A stretch of DNA of 64,000 bases from Capronia americana. Lineage: Eukaryota; Ascomycota; Eurotiomycetes; Chaetothyriales; Herpotrichiellaceae. A program made the translations under genes and the position numbers. Positions 13,509 to 25,817 of the stretch are shown piece after piece. Below the pieces are notes generated by a model. It saw nothing but the letters and a program-made list of their open reading frames with translations, had not been told where the DNA came from and ran no database searches. Position 1 is the stretch's first letter; each line of letters begins with the position of its first letter. The DNA lies in the NCBI GenBank assembly GCA_016110215.1, contig JADWQD010000007.1, positions 496,001-560,000 on the forward strand. Direction: 5' to 3'.

Positions 13509-14270
13509 TCAGGTTGAAGCAGCGAGGCTCAGGGCCACGCTCAGGTCCAGAGATGGAAATGGAAAGTCCTCGTGTCGACATTCCGACCACGAAATGCCTG
13601 GTCCTTCGCCATAGAGTAGTGGCATATTGATCCCGAAGATTCCCAACAAGCAGTAGGCAACATCTTCGACCCGAGTGGTTCGTCGTGAAGCTGCCCAGGA
13701 CATCCTGTGCGCAATATTCCAATGAGTTAAAGGCCTCTCATGCAAAAGTGCTTTGCGGCTAACACCAGTGATCTGCTGGAGAAGACGGCCCATGCTCTCT
13801 TTCGTGCCGATGCACACCCACGTGGCGTCGTAGATCTCCATATGCTTCGGCGCAATCAGTTCCTGCAGAGTCCATCCACGGGTGAAGGATCGAGATCGCC
13901 TCATTTGACTTTTCAAATCCTCGTATTTGTGTTTCCAGGAGTCAACATCTGACAAATAAGCCGCACAGATAGCAGCATCACGATACCAACTGAACATAGA
14001 GTTTATGGCCTCGGAAAGCTCAGCACTGCTGCTCTTGTCGATGCAACAGGTATCGATCCACACGTAACGTAGACGCCATCGTCTGACTCTGATGCAGCAA
14101 GCAAGGATTTTCTCGTAGCCTTCACTCGACAGGACGGCGTCAGTTGGGTGGATAAACTGCTCGTAGGAAACCTCTTCTTCGCCCCACGTATGCGATAGAA
14201 TCGCGTATTCCGGGACCTTGCTTTTGTCTGTGAACTCCTCAAGGCGAAGGGTGTCGACGTTGATGAGCCG
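13509..14270 (-). pseudogene. HET-domain protein, truncated at the repeat island
   Basis: The frame encodes the N-terminal half of a HET (heterokaryon incompatibility) domain protein, a family that triggers cell death after fusion of unlike strains. The start is the ATG at 14270, giving the family-typical opening MRLINVDTLRLEEF. In order one can read YAILSHTWG, YVWIDTCCIDK, AELSEAINSMFSWYRDA, RGWTLQELIAP, RMSWAASRRTTRVEDVAYC and LLGIFGINMPLLYGEG. In homologues the last motif continues with a conserved helix of the KAF-RLQ-EI type; here it runs into about 30 unrelated residues and a stop at 13509, about 100 bp from the AT-rich island. I read it as truncated by transposon insertion or rearrangement. 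Whether the shortened protein is still made cannot be told. Confidence 0.8.
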
Positions 14271-15186
14271 CATCTCTGCGTGCGTTGTTTCTTGGCGAAG
14301 CACTGCCGGTTGTCCGGGGGTCCAAGACGTCTGATTATTAATAGATCCTTCGCGGTTTGCCGCCTGGCGAAGAAGTGATGAAATTTGAATCTTTCATTTG
14401 TTCAGCGTTGGAGTAAGATGGCATTAAACACAACCGACTGATTCATGGGGAAATAATGACAAGGCTGGAGGCAGAAACAATCTTGCGAAAGATAATGTCG
14501 AGAACTTGGGCAGCAATAGTCGGGCACTTTGGAGCTCTGAGGCGCTCCGCCACGGCTGCGCCTCCACATCCCACCTTCCCTGCAGAGAAATACGGGAGGT
14601 GCAGGTCTGTCCACTCACTGCTTTCTCCCAGAAGCTACGCCATGCTTGCACGATCTTATACCACGCGACGTTATGTCTCTCGTACTATTTCATCGATTTT
14701 CAAAGGAATTAGGACACCCGCTTCAATACGGCAAAAGTCCTCCAGCCCTGACTCGATGTTTTCGCAGATCGACTTGATTCAGCAATTTACTCTAGAAAGT
14801 TGGTCTTTCCAATCCTGAGAAGGTATTTTAGTCCTCATGCAATTTGGCCAAGGGTGTCGATGTCAGCCGCGCCTTGAGGCGTTGGCCAATTCTGGCGACA
14901 CGTAATGCACATGGTGCAATTACTTCTTTGTCTAGCACGGCTCTACGGCCCACGCAGCGGTCTATACCTGTGGCACATTCAAATTATAAGATCTGCCATG
15001 TCTGCCTCTTCGGCCACGTCTAGAGTCATAGAAGCCTCGTAAAAATGGGATCGCAATGACAGTGGACTTGATTGAGCCCGCAGGACGCATCGGCCAGGAA
15101 ATCGATTCTGTATCGATGCAAGCAGGGGACAAGATGAGCGACATCTCTGTGAAGTTCATTTTCCGGTTACCATAAGTCACCGGCTA
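14271..15186. other. Intergenic, no supported gene
   Basis: About 0.9 kb between the 5' end of the HET gene and the 3' end of the NLR gene. Open frames of 60-120 codons occur on both strands, but none shows a recognisable family or consistent splice sites. It probably holds the promoter of the HET gene and the 3' UTR of the NLR gene. Confidence 0.5.
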
Positions 15187-18100
15187 TCATAGATACCTCC
15201 GCCTGTCCCTTTCTCTATCTTCCAGTCGCGCGAGGTAGTCATCCCTCTCCCTACGTCTCAACCTGGCACGCGAGCGCTGACCATCTTCCTCGACAATAAT
15301 ATATTCCCTAGACGAGTCTACGCGGCGGGAATACCTCCTCCTGCTGTACGTGTCCTCGTCCAGGTCATGTCTAGATCCACTGAGGTAGCGTACCTCCCTC
15401 TCAAGCCTAATAATCTCGTCCTGGATTTTAGCCTGACTCTTTGGCTCGGGGGCGAACTCGGGACTTGTTGCAGGACCTTCTCCCATAGCAGTAAATGTAT
15501 GACCTTGTGGAGTGTGGGTATTCTCGTGGTGCCAGAAACATTTGAAGCAGAGGTCAAAGTCAGCATGGGAATTGCATTTGTAGCGAATTCCATGAACGCG
15601 CTGCCCGAATACACTGTTAGTATGGGGCCCGATGTGGCTTTTGGGGAATAGAAAGTCATAGGAAGAAGACTCACCTGCAGTAGACAATCATCGCATTGCA
15701 CGGTACTCCATTCAGTGCCTGGCTTTACGGCTCGTATGTCGTCCGGATTGACTTCCGTTGGTGCCTCAGAGCTGCCAGTTGTTGGGACAGAAAACTGCAC
15801 GTCGGCTCCTATGAATCTTGTCACGGTCAATCCCAGAGCGTTTCCTAAAGCTCGCTTGATTGTGCTGCGACGGTGGAACTCGGCGACACCCAGCGCTGTC
15901 CAGCCGTGCTCGCCCTTATTGAGAATCATCTTTCTGCGTGCCTCGTCTGATCCACAGCTTTCAAGGAGCAGATTCACGATCTCCAGGTTCCCGGTTTGAC
16001 ATGCCCAATGCAGCGGCGTCCAACCATCCGAGTCTGCAATATTGACATTGTTTTCCTCACTTGGGCGGAGGAATTCGGCAAACGCCTGTTTGAAGTCGTC
16101 TGCCTTCATCAATCGCACTGCATAATGCATGGGAGTCCGCCCCTGAGCGTCTTTTGCATTCAGAATTGCGTCATGCTTTTGAAGTTCGATGATCATATGC
16201 ATTTGCCCGTATTTCGCCGCGTGGTGTAAAGGAGTCAGGCCCGCAGCGTCACTAATGTTGAGAGATTCCTTTCCATACTCCAGTAGCTTTTTCACGCCTT
16301 CCACGTTGCTGGGGGTGGTTTCAGCTGCGGCTCTGTGTAGTACCGTGACCTTATCTTCATCGCATAGTCCGACACTGGCACCGGCCTCGATGAGAAGCTG
16401 TAAACAATCATCTGGGGACCCTAGTGCAAGCATCAACGGCGATCTGCCGTTCCCATTGAGGACGTCAAAGTCTGCCCCATAATCCAGTAGTGCCTCGACT
16501 ATACCCTTTCGTGGGGAATAAAGGGCAGCGATGAGTGCTGTGTCGTCATCCTCGTCGCGTATGTTTGGATCAGCGCCCCAGCCAAGGAGTTCCCACACGG
16601 TATGCGTCCACTGATTAAGCACAGCACGATGGAGCGGTGTCATAGACCTTGCGTTAACAGCGTTGATAAGGGCCCCCGATTCGACAAGAAGGCGCGCTAT
16701 CCGCAAGTGACCACGACGAACCGCCTCATGCAGTGGAGTGTCGCGACGATTGTCAGTAGCGTTCACATCGGCGCCTTTCATGACAAGTATTCTGGTGGTT
16801 TCGAGATTGCCACCATAAGCAGCTGCGTGGAGTGCTGTGCGGCCTTGGTTCCCAGCCTTTGAGTTGACGTCGGCACCGAGTTCGAGGAGAAGAAACACGA
16901 CCTTTTCACTCCCAACTCTGGCCGCAAGATGTAATGGCATCTGGCCATTGTGAGACGCAGTGCTGGGGCTAACTCCGTGCCGAAGGAGAAGCAGCGCAAC
17001 GGCATCGTTCGACTGCTCAACAGCATAGTGAAGGGCTGTTCTCCCTTCATAATCACGCTGCCGTGGGTCACAGCGCTCGAGAAGTATCCTCACGATAACA
17101 TCAGCAGATTCGCGCCTGGATGCAGCAAAATGAAGAGCCCCTTTGCCGGTACTGTCGGTAATATCAACGTCGGCCCCTGACACAATCAACATTTTCACAA
17201 GTTCGGCCTCACCACTCGCCGAGGCAATGTGCAGCGCAGTGAGACCGTTCATCGTCTGGGAATCCACATCATAATATGGGAGGCTGACCATCCGCGGTTC
17301 CGACTGCGGAGTGCTGGAGCCGGTGTCCAGTATCTCTTCGCTTATGCTCCCTGTTCGCTCTTTCCCAATGATTGAACGATTGGATTTGGGCTTCCTGTCC
17401 GTTCTAAGGATCCTCTCCTTTGCCCCAGGCAGCAGAATCTCCACGATCTCCATTTTGTCCTTGGCAACAGCGAAGTGTAATGGAGTGTGCATTGATTCTG
17501 TGGTCTCGTCGAGTAAATCGTCGATGTCATCACGCGCCACTAGCAGTTTCATGACATCGATACTGCCATAGAACGCAGCGAAGTGCATCACCGACCAACC
17601 TCCTCCTATGGGTTCCCCCAGGATATCTTCGTCGACATCTGGATCGATTTTCTGATTCAACTCGGCCCCTGCCTTCAAAAGAGCATCAACAATCTCAGGG
17701 TGGTCCAGCTCAGCGGCATCCATGAGTGGTGAAGTGTCTTTAGCAGTATAGTTGATGAGATTTGGACCGGCACGCGCCAACAGCTTCTCAGTTGCGGAGA
17801 GGTTTCCGTGCCTAATAGCCTCTCTTAGTGCACTCCTGGAGTATACCTTTCCGAAGGTGATCTCGGCGCCGTTATTGAACAAATGGGAGACGATCTCCTC
17901 ATGATCATTCTGAAGCGCTAGAAACAGTGGCGATTGATTTTCGGCACCCTGTTCGTTGATATCAAACCTTTGATACTCATTTTCGAGAAGCAATTTGACC
18001 ACCTCAAGGTGCCCGTTCGCGACCGCCTCATGCAGTGGAGAATTTCTCTTGACTTTCGTTGCAACGTGCCCATCCTCCGAATCTGATAAGCTGATATCTG

Positions 18101-21100
18101 ACTGCTCGTCATTGGTACTTCTGGGCCCTTCTTCGGGGCTTGCTTCGGGGTTGGTATCCACCTCTTTCGATTCGTCTGCTTCTCTTGGTTCTGCCATTGA
18201 CGCCTTCGGGTCGACACTGCTTTCTTCCGACACGGTCTCGATATTCCCGGAAAGCTTGAGCTCATTTGAAACGGGGTCCATCACATTCGGAGTCTTTCTC
18301 AGGTCATTATATGGAGACTGTTGGAGTATCAGTTTCGTCAATTCGACGCTCCCGCTGCGTGCGGCCAGGTGCAATGCAGTCATTCCATCGTCATCGGGTC
18401 TGTCGCAAATCCCAGGCACTTCGAGGAGACGCTTAGATACATCTCGGTATCCTCTTTGAATGCTGTGCATGAGTGGTGTTGAGTTGTCAGGATAAAGGGC
18501 CATTGCACTAGCTCCCTTGTTGAGAAGCAGATCAACGACATCCCAATGACCGCGATCTACGGCTTCAAGCAAAGGAATGCCGTCAGTGTCCGCATCTAAT
18601 TTGGCGCCCGCATTGATCAATTTGTCTGCAATTGCTTTGTGACCGATTCTGCACACCTCGGGCAGGAGTGACGGGGGTATGTTGCGGTCTCTGGCGGCCT
18701 CTTTGTATTGGCCGAGGAGCAGAAAGACAACTGTTTCGTCGCTTCTCTGGCATGCCCTCATGAGTTCTAGCTCAATGACCTCGACCTCGTTAATTTTGTC
18801 GATCAAATGCTGCACGATTCTTTGATGGCCATATTCAGACGCAACCCTCAACGCCATAAGCTGGTCGGATTTGTCGTCCTCATTCATCAGGTACAGCACA
18901 AGAGGGAAGAGTCCTAGTTGTGCTGCCAACACCATTCCCTCTGACTCTACATCAACCTCTTCGCTGAAAGACTGCGATTCTGGCTCGAAAGGATTGAGTG
19001 GTCGCAACCAACGTAGACCTGGACCCTCGAGAAGTGACAGAGCTAATTCCTCAAGCTCCATCTCCGCAGAATGCGGACCAAACGGACGGACAATAGGATC
19101 CATGACCTCCCTGTAGTGCTCGTGCCACTGCTCCCGAGCGTATTCAAACAACTTGAAGCCGAGCTGATCCGGAATTTCTTTATGGTTCCGCGCACTCATG
19201 GTTTCGATACACTGGCGAAGGTACTCGATCAGCCTTCTCGTTTGCGTTATCTTGCTCCACGTTGATTTTCTGTTCGAGTCCTCGAGCCACTCCTTGAGGA
19301 CTTGGGCAGTGAAAGCGTCCGATATCTGTATCTCCTCGCGATCAACAGAGATCAGTGGACCCAGGTAGCGTCTCAAATCCCCTTCAATGTCCCTTGGGAT
19401 CACACGCTCATCAATTTCTTTTCCGGAGCCTGCAGTCACAGACCAATCTTCAAGTATTGTTGCAACAGCGAGCTCCGCTGCTTTGAGTGGACGTCGGGCA
19501 AATAAAATCCAGGATAGTGCTCTCACCAGCCATGGCGGATCATCCGAAACCATATCAGTGATAGTATGCTTCCAGTCAGTGTGCAGATGGCCAAGATCGG
19601 ATTCAATGCAGGCGGAACATGATAATAAGCCTGCATTGCGGATTCTGTAGGCGAGAAGGATTGAGTGTAGAAGACCTTCTGACACCTTTAGACATTCTCT
19701 GACCTCCGCTCTGGAGTCTGCGAGCCTGGACTCATCCAGAACTAAATGATCAGCCAGGTGGTCTCGAAACACTGCAGATAACTTTTGGAACTCTTCTGTG
19801 TCGGCCAAGTGCAGACGCTGTACGGAAGGCATTTCAGGAAAAAGAGTGCCTGTAGCTGCAGTAGAAACGATTTTCAGTCGACCTGGTGCCGCGAATCGTA
19901 AATCGAACAGATTCTGAAGAAAGTCTTGCAAGTTTTCTTCGTCATAGTCGGAGACAGATTCAACCACCATTGTGATTGACTTGTAGTTTGATTTTCGAAC
20001 GATAGAGCGGAGCTGGATCCAAAGGTTGCCTTCGGTCCAATGAATGTCTTTATTGTCGACCGGCAAACCTTCACGGATTGAGGAGACCAGCTCAGGTTGA
20101 CAGGCCAGAAGTTGTTGAATTGTTTTTGCAAGGAAAGAGTAAACAGATCGTCGGCGGTGATCCCGCGCATCGAACGCAAAGAACGTAATCGCTTCCGAGC
20201 TGCCAAGCTTCGAAAGTAGAAGCTTGTAGAAATGATACGATATAGTGCTCTTGCCAATACCGGGGTTTCCAAGGATAACTTCTGCGGTAACGTCTTCACC
20301 GTCCAGGGTGTTGTGGACGCGTTGAACAAGCCCTCGGACACAAGAACTCACTAATTCAACCCCCGCCATCTTGCTTGAATGAAGTGGTCGTTGCCGTAGC
20401 ATTCTTGGCCTCCCAAGCGAGGATTGGGTTCCTGATTCGTGAATTAGGCTGAAGGGATGAAGACGAGAAAGCCTTTGCATGTATAATAGAGATTCATGCG
20501 GCACTATGATGCGAAATATTAGTCTCGACTGTGAGAAGCCTAGTTACCCGTACTTACCTTTAGTTGCCGTGGTCAAATGCTCAAATATTGTTTTCACTTC
20601 GGCCTCACTAGCAGCACTGAATTGCGCCGTCCTTGACTTTGTTGATCTTTTGAGCAGCCGCTCGTGCGGTAGGCACATAATAGCAGAAGATTCAACCTCG
20701 ACCTGGCAGTAAAAAGTAAGATGTCAGCATGGGCCCACGAGATCCCATGTAAATGTTGATACCTTCAGCTTGTAAAGGTCCACGAGTGTATCACACACTC
20801 TCAATTGGTCGTCAAAGTCAAAGCCGTCTTTATACACCGTGATGAGATCAAATCCGTATGCGAAACGAACAAAATCAGACGATGTACTCTCCAGCCATTC
20901 TGGCAGAGCGGCAGTGGACACCCAAAATCGTGACGGTAAAGATCTCCAAAACGGAATGACCGATGATATCAAGACTTGATTCCATGCCTCCACAAAAGGG
21001 ACTTCATGAGGAACTTCAAGTAAGACCTGTTCACTCAAATATCAGCATGCCCCCATCACAGGCAGTCGCTAGGGCAGTCGCATCGAGTGCCAAAAATACT

Positions 21101-21592
21101 TACACAAGCGCAAACGTCCCGCAAGATCTCAGGGTAACCCATTTTTTCTGCCAGGATGAGCGCCTGTAGATGAAGTTCGAGGTCAGTTTTCATTCGAATA
21201 CATAGTACAATGACGGGACGTAAATAGGAGCACTAACTCTTTTCAAAATGATACCGCCCAGCCCTTCTCCTATGAGAACAATGTGGCCACTCGTCTGCCA
21301 CCAGAGGTAAGCTCTAGGTTCTTGAGTTGGGAAGTTATTGTCGAAGATAATATACCTTTCGCTGTTTCTCTACTTCTTGTAAGAGCCTCTCCGCTGCCAA
21401 GTCAAACCAACCAGGGGAAAGGATATCCCGATCACTGGAATTGAGCGTCAAGCCAGAATCAAAGAGTATGACTTTGCCAGAAACCTCCATCCGGTTCAAC
21501 CAGTATTCATCCCAAAGACAGTGCTCTTGGACATCATTGTCATCGCCTCGTAGTCCAGGGACGACCACGAGCCTTATACCATTTAGAGACAT
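15187..21592 (-). CDS. NLR-type protein: hydrolase-like + NACHT + ankyrin repeats + ZZ finger
   Basis: Exons (minus strand): 21592-21356, 21294-21238, 21163-21104, 21026-20763, 20702-20558, 20503-15675, 15600-15187; phases agree throughout, giving 2001 residues. Residues 1 to about 200 resemble the alpha/beta-hydrolase domain found at the N terminus of fungal NLRs (VVVPGLRGDD, then IGEGLGGIILK at 87-97), but the nucleophile Ser of GxSxG is Gly90. A NACHT NTPase follows, with Walker A GNPGIGKST near 333-341 and a Walker-B-like MVVESVSDYDE in which the first acidic residue is Glu. Many ankyrin repeats fill roughly 780-1810, interrupted by an acidic Ser/Glu linker. A ZZ zinc finger closes the protein, split by the last intron: CDDC, then GIRYKC, DFDLCFKC and H..H. 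An Arg-rich tail ends it. NLRs of this type are intracellular sensors for non-self or cell death. An upstream exon near 21650-21776 is possible but could not be joined in phase. Confidence 0.85.
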
Positions 21593-22414
21593 TTCTAGAG
21601 GCCAATATTGATGCAATGGAACTTACCAGCTACTCTCTAACCTGGATTTTGGTTTTGTTTTCGATTTCCCTGGTGAGTTGGTAGCAGAATCCATACCGCT
21701 TCTCCTCCAATTCGGGCTTTTCGGTTGATGGAGATTTTCCAGTACAGAGAAGCCTTAGCAGACTGGCCGAGGGCATTTTGCCATCATTGACATGCTGGTT
21801 TTTTTCTCTCTCACTGATGCTGGTGTTCAGCACGAAGTTATTACGGAAATGACGGATCAGCTAAAGGCTGAGAAGGCCCCATCGACCTGCTGAGTGACAA
21901 GTCAACCCCCACTACCGTACTTCTGGGCACGTGAACGCTAAGAGAAGATGGAAACCACGAACCTGCCGGATTCGCGAAACTCATCGACTTCTGGTTGGTG
22001 ACCAAACCCTGTCACGAGCAAGGTAAGAATAGACGAGGTGGTCGCCGAGCTGAAATGCACAAGAAGTTGCTAATTGCGCGCCCCATCGGAGGGTAACTAT
22101 CCCGCATCTGGCTCCTGCAGTAGGGCCCCAACCGAGCGTGCCAGGCAGCTGCCGTTGCAATCCAGCAACCACGACCCAAAAAGAGTATCGGCGCGCAACG
22201 GATCGAGATCCGACAGTGCAGCAGGAGCGGTGCCTGGAGACCTTCACATTGGTCAATATTTCCACCGAGCACGAACTTCTTGCTCCAAGTCGTCCGGCAT
22301 GTGGCCCCAAGCAAACGAATTGGAGATGCCTGGTACATTGTCAAAATAAGCTAGATGACTAAAATCAAGAGATGTCCCTATGTACTGTCTACACTTCAGA
22401 TAGATCCGTGCATT
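21593..22414. other. Intergenic / NLR promoter region
   Basis: About 0.8 kb between the NLR start and the 3' end of the ankyrin-subtilase gene, both on the minus strand. A minus frame opening at an ATG at 21776 looks coding-like and could be a 5' exon of the NLR, but no splice pair joins it in phase. No feature is seen in 22000-22414. Confidence 0.4.
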
Positions 22415-25400
22415 TCACATTTGGCCCTGGTTGCTCCTGTCCTTGCGTTCAAATTTTCTCCGAGGGGCACTTTGCTGCCCACCGATATCTGCAACGAGGC
22501 TGGCGTTGTTATGTCGGCTGCCCCCCGGAACAGGGACGGCTGGAACGAGAGAAGGCGGTTGTCCCCCAAACTTTGCGAAATCGACTCCCTTCACCACTGA
22601 ATTGAATTCGTTCGCCACGGCGTAGATGATGCTCCACTCCTCGTTCTTGCTGATTTCGACTTGGTTCTTGGCAGCCTCAAGTACCGTCCATACACCTAGA
22701 TAGTTGTTCTTCTCATCATACGACCTATCGACCATCAAATCGAACATTTTCTTCATATTCTCGTGCGTACGAATCTGCGTCTTGGCAAACCGAGAAAAGC
22801 AAACTAGCATCATGCATTGGAGAATGAGAGCTGCAAGGCCGGCACATCGAGCAGTCGCGATGGACGAGCCGGAAAGGGGCTTAGAAGAGCCCGAGTCTGC
22901 GCCGTGGACTAGTTGATCCAGATCGTCTGCGCCTGGAGCGATGTACTTCACGCTTTTCTGTGTTGCCTCGTCCGCGTTTCCGAGTGCAGTTGCTGAACCG
23001 ATCGTGAAGATCCGCGGGTCGAACTTTGCCGGATATGGGATGCCAGTCGTCGTTCTTCCTTGGTCATTAGATGCACAGAAGAGCAGAATATTCAAATCAA
23101 GCGCTCTCTTGACAGCAAGTTCCAAGACGTTCACCGCCGACTCTTGTGGTGTTTCAATCGTCCAGCTCATAGAGATGATATCAACCCCCTTCTCTATAGC
23201 CCAATCGATAGCCTGAGGAGAAATTGATATGTTATCAGTCGTATATTCATCAGGAACAATTATCTTACCTTTGCAGCAGACTCTGCGGTGATCTGAGGTT
23301 TATCATCCCCCCACAGCTCATTGAGTTTTGCGATATGGAGACGCACTTTTGGGCAGAGCTGTTTGATGTGACGGGCCATGAGGTGGCCATGGCCGTAACT
23401 TGACTGATAGAACCCAGGCCAATGGCCCCAGCTGTCGTAGAAGGTCTCGCCTGACTCGATATTGTTGCCAATATCATCTCTTTCCGGGTCGACGCCGTCA
23501 TCGATAATGGCAACGTTAATCCAAATATCAGCATGATTATCACCCCTCGTGAGTGGACCATTTTTATCCGCCATTCGGCTGTTCATGTACTTCTTGACAG
23601 TCAGAGCCAGGTCATCCGTACATCGAGACCAGTGTTCTCTGCAGATTCGAACACGTTAGCCACCACTGAGGCTGGCGGACTGGATAGAAGGGCACGTACT
23701 TGCGATCCTTTTCTTTCTTCTCCTTGTCAGATAACCTCTTTACGAAGTGTGTCTGCGTTGTCGCCATCTCAAATTCCGGCGTTGGAACCGCTTTCAAAAT
23801 CCTTCTGTTCTTTTCGATCGTTCCTGCCGCCTTTTCTGCAGCTCTTATCTCTTGTTGTCGCACTTCCCAGGAATGTTTCAAGTCGTCGCGAAACCTTTGG
23901 ACGGCAGTCTGAGTTTTCATCGCAGATTCCATGCTCTGAAAATTTTCACATTAGCAGGGGGGCTGAACTGCCTCACCTTCGAGTGAAGCTCTAGAATGAA
24001 GAATTGAACATACCAATGGGATCATAATTCGAACTTTCTCCAACTGCACGTTGTGTTAGTGAAGGCTGCGACCGAAACTGTATCTGTCATTGACTGCAGA
24101 TCGTGGTACAACTCACATTCTGGAGCATAGCGAGGCCATCTCGCGCAGCCCAACTCTTCAATACAGTTCTGTTTCCACTCCAATGCAGTGTAAGATCTCG
24201 CACGTTTTTCGCGGCAGTACGAATGGTATCAACACACATATCGAGTTTGACCCAGTTCCATACCTCGACGTCAAATCCTTTCAATGCCTCTTCAATGGCC
24301 TCGTCGCTATGCGGATTTGCGGAGTCATCTTCCACAACTATACTCAGAATGCGTTCTACATTCTGTATGTCTTTCAGCCATCTGAAGATGTAGACATAGT
24401 CTTTACGGCTCAGGGAATTCCACCACTCCTCGCTCTCCAGACTCTTATTTGACACGCCGACAACCCGCAATTTGGGGACAAAAACGTACTGAAGGTACGA
24501 ATCAAACTTCATGTGGTCGTTCATGTAATCTAAGAGCTGCTGAGTCACCTCCCTCCGCGGATTGAGATCAAGATGAATCTGACCCTGTTTTCGAGTTCAG
24601 GCAAAGTGAAAAAAGACAGTCATTTCGCAGCAAATAGACTGCGAGGTAAGGCTTACCTTTGAGTCAAGGAGCTTTGTGATGAGATCCCGTTTGTGGCCGT
24701 GGTGTCGCATGCAACTCAAGCGTAGAAGGTTCTCCATCTCCTTAGAAACCCGATCGTGATTTTTAGGCGCTTTCCATGCGTTGGCACCATGCACATTATC
24801 TCGTTTGTCGATGCTCTCTCTCTCTTCGATGAAGTATTTTAGTGGCATCAAACGCCCTTTGGTGTCAGTAGTGGAAAAGGTGCCACGCTCCAAAGATAGG
24901 GCGTCGGGGTAGACATCGATGATGTGCGCAGCTAACTTGATTCGTTGCTCGCAACAATCTTTGAATTCAACTGCAATATGAAGTGGCCTGAGGCCATTTT
25001 CACCGTATACCTTGAGGATCACGTCTTGCTCGCCGGCGAGCACCATCCTGTCAAGCAAGTATGAGGCAGTCTCATACTGTTTCTTCCGGATGGCTATGTG
25101 GAGGCAAGTGTCCTTATTGTCTCGTTTCAGGTCCTTCCACCTCACCTCCGGTGAAATAGACTTTTCAGGCGCAATTCGTTTATCCTGAGACAGAGTGTCG
25201 GGCGACATGCCCTCTTTAGTCTGGAGCTGAAGATTTTGAGACCTCAACTCTCCAAGTCTTTCCAGCTTGTGGGCCAGATTTGGCGCAATAGGACTACTAG
25301 CAATCCCGCCCTCGCATATGCTCTGGATGATCTCGTGACAATTTCCCGAGTCCACGGCGAGCTCCAGTGCATTGAAGCATTTTTCAGTTTGAGACTCGCG

Positions 25401-25817
25401 CACCTTGATCAATTTCGGCTCTTCGTAAACGAGGATATCGATAAACTTTGTTGCAGCCACAGTGACCGCCGGCTTCTTCTGCACAAGCAGTATGATCTGG
25501 TGAAGGATAGTAAGATTCCCTTGTCGAGACTTGTATATGTGTTCCCAACGTAAGTCTGCTCCATCTCCGAATTTGTAGAACTCTGGTCGCGGCTCCGGTT
25601 CGATAACTTCTTTCAAAAAGTTGTCGTAGAAATCGATGCCATCATGCTGCAGATCATGTATGAAATGATCGTGAACCGTTCCAATTTCAACTAAGGTGGG
25701 GTCCTCCAGAATTCGGAAGCTCTCTTCTCTTTTGACGCCAACATCGGGTGTTAATGGTGTCTGCGGAACCACGCCATTGACGACCGCAGTTTTGACTCGT
25801 GGTGGAGCGGAGACCAT
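22415..25817 (-). CDS. Ankyrin-subtilisin-like (S8) intracellular protease
   Basis: Exons (minus): 25817-24657, 24584-24117, 24043-24014, 23935-23700, 23638-23269, 23212-22415; 1020 residues, all phases consistent, introns 56-78 bp. The N-terminal third has degenerate ankyrin-like repeats (TCLHIAIRKKQYETASYLL, LRPLHIAVEF). A middle region (about 390-560, with LHWSGN) is typical of this fungal family. The C-terminal third is a peptidase S8 domain with a complete triad: Asp678 in VAIIDDGVD, His715 in YGHGHLMARHI, oxyanion Asn804 in CASNDQG and Ser872 in SGSSIATA. There is no signal peptide or kexin-like propeptide, so it should act in the cytosol or nucleus. It lies 0.8 kb upstream of the NLR gene in the same orientation and shares a 624-bp divergent promoter with the next gene. 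S8 domains also occur as NLR effector domains in fungi, so a role in self/non-self response is plausible but inferred. Confidence 0.85.

Noticed and set aside
14456..14818. ATG-started plus-strand frame of 120 codons
   Set aside because: Biased, low-information composition, no known motif, and competing frames of similar length on the other strand.
14962..15180. Minus-strand frame of 72 codons just after the NLR stop
   Set aside because: No splice site joins it to the NLR in phase, and its composition does not look coding; treated as 3' UTR.
21630..21776. Minus-strand frame that could be a first exon of the NLR (ATG at 21776)
   Set aside because: The only good donor (CAG|GTTAGA) gives the wrong phase for the next exon, and the GTAAGT site lies after a stop. 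Mentioned only as a possibility.
21981..22349. Overlapping frames of 90-110 codons on both strands
   Set aside because: No family resemblance; both strands equally open, as expected by chance in GC-richer DNA.
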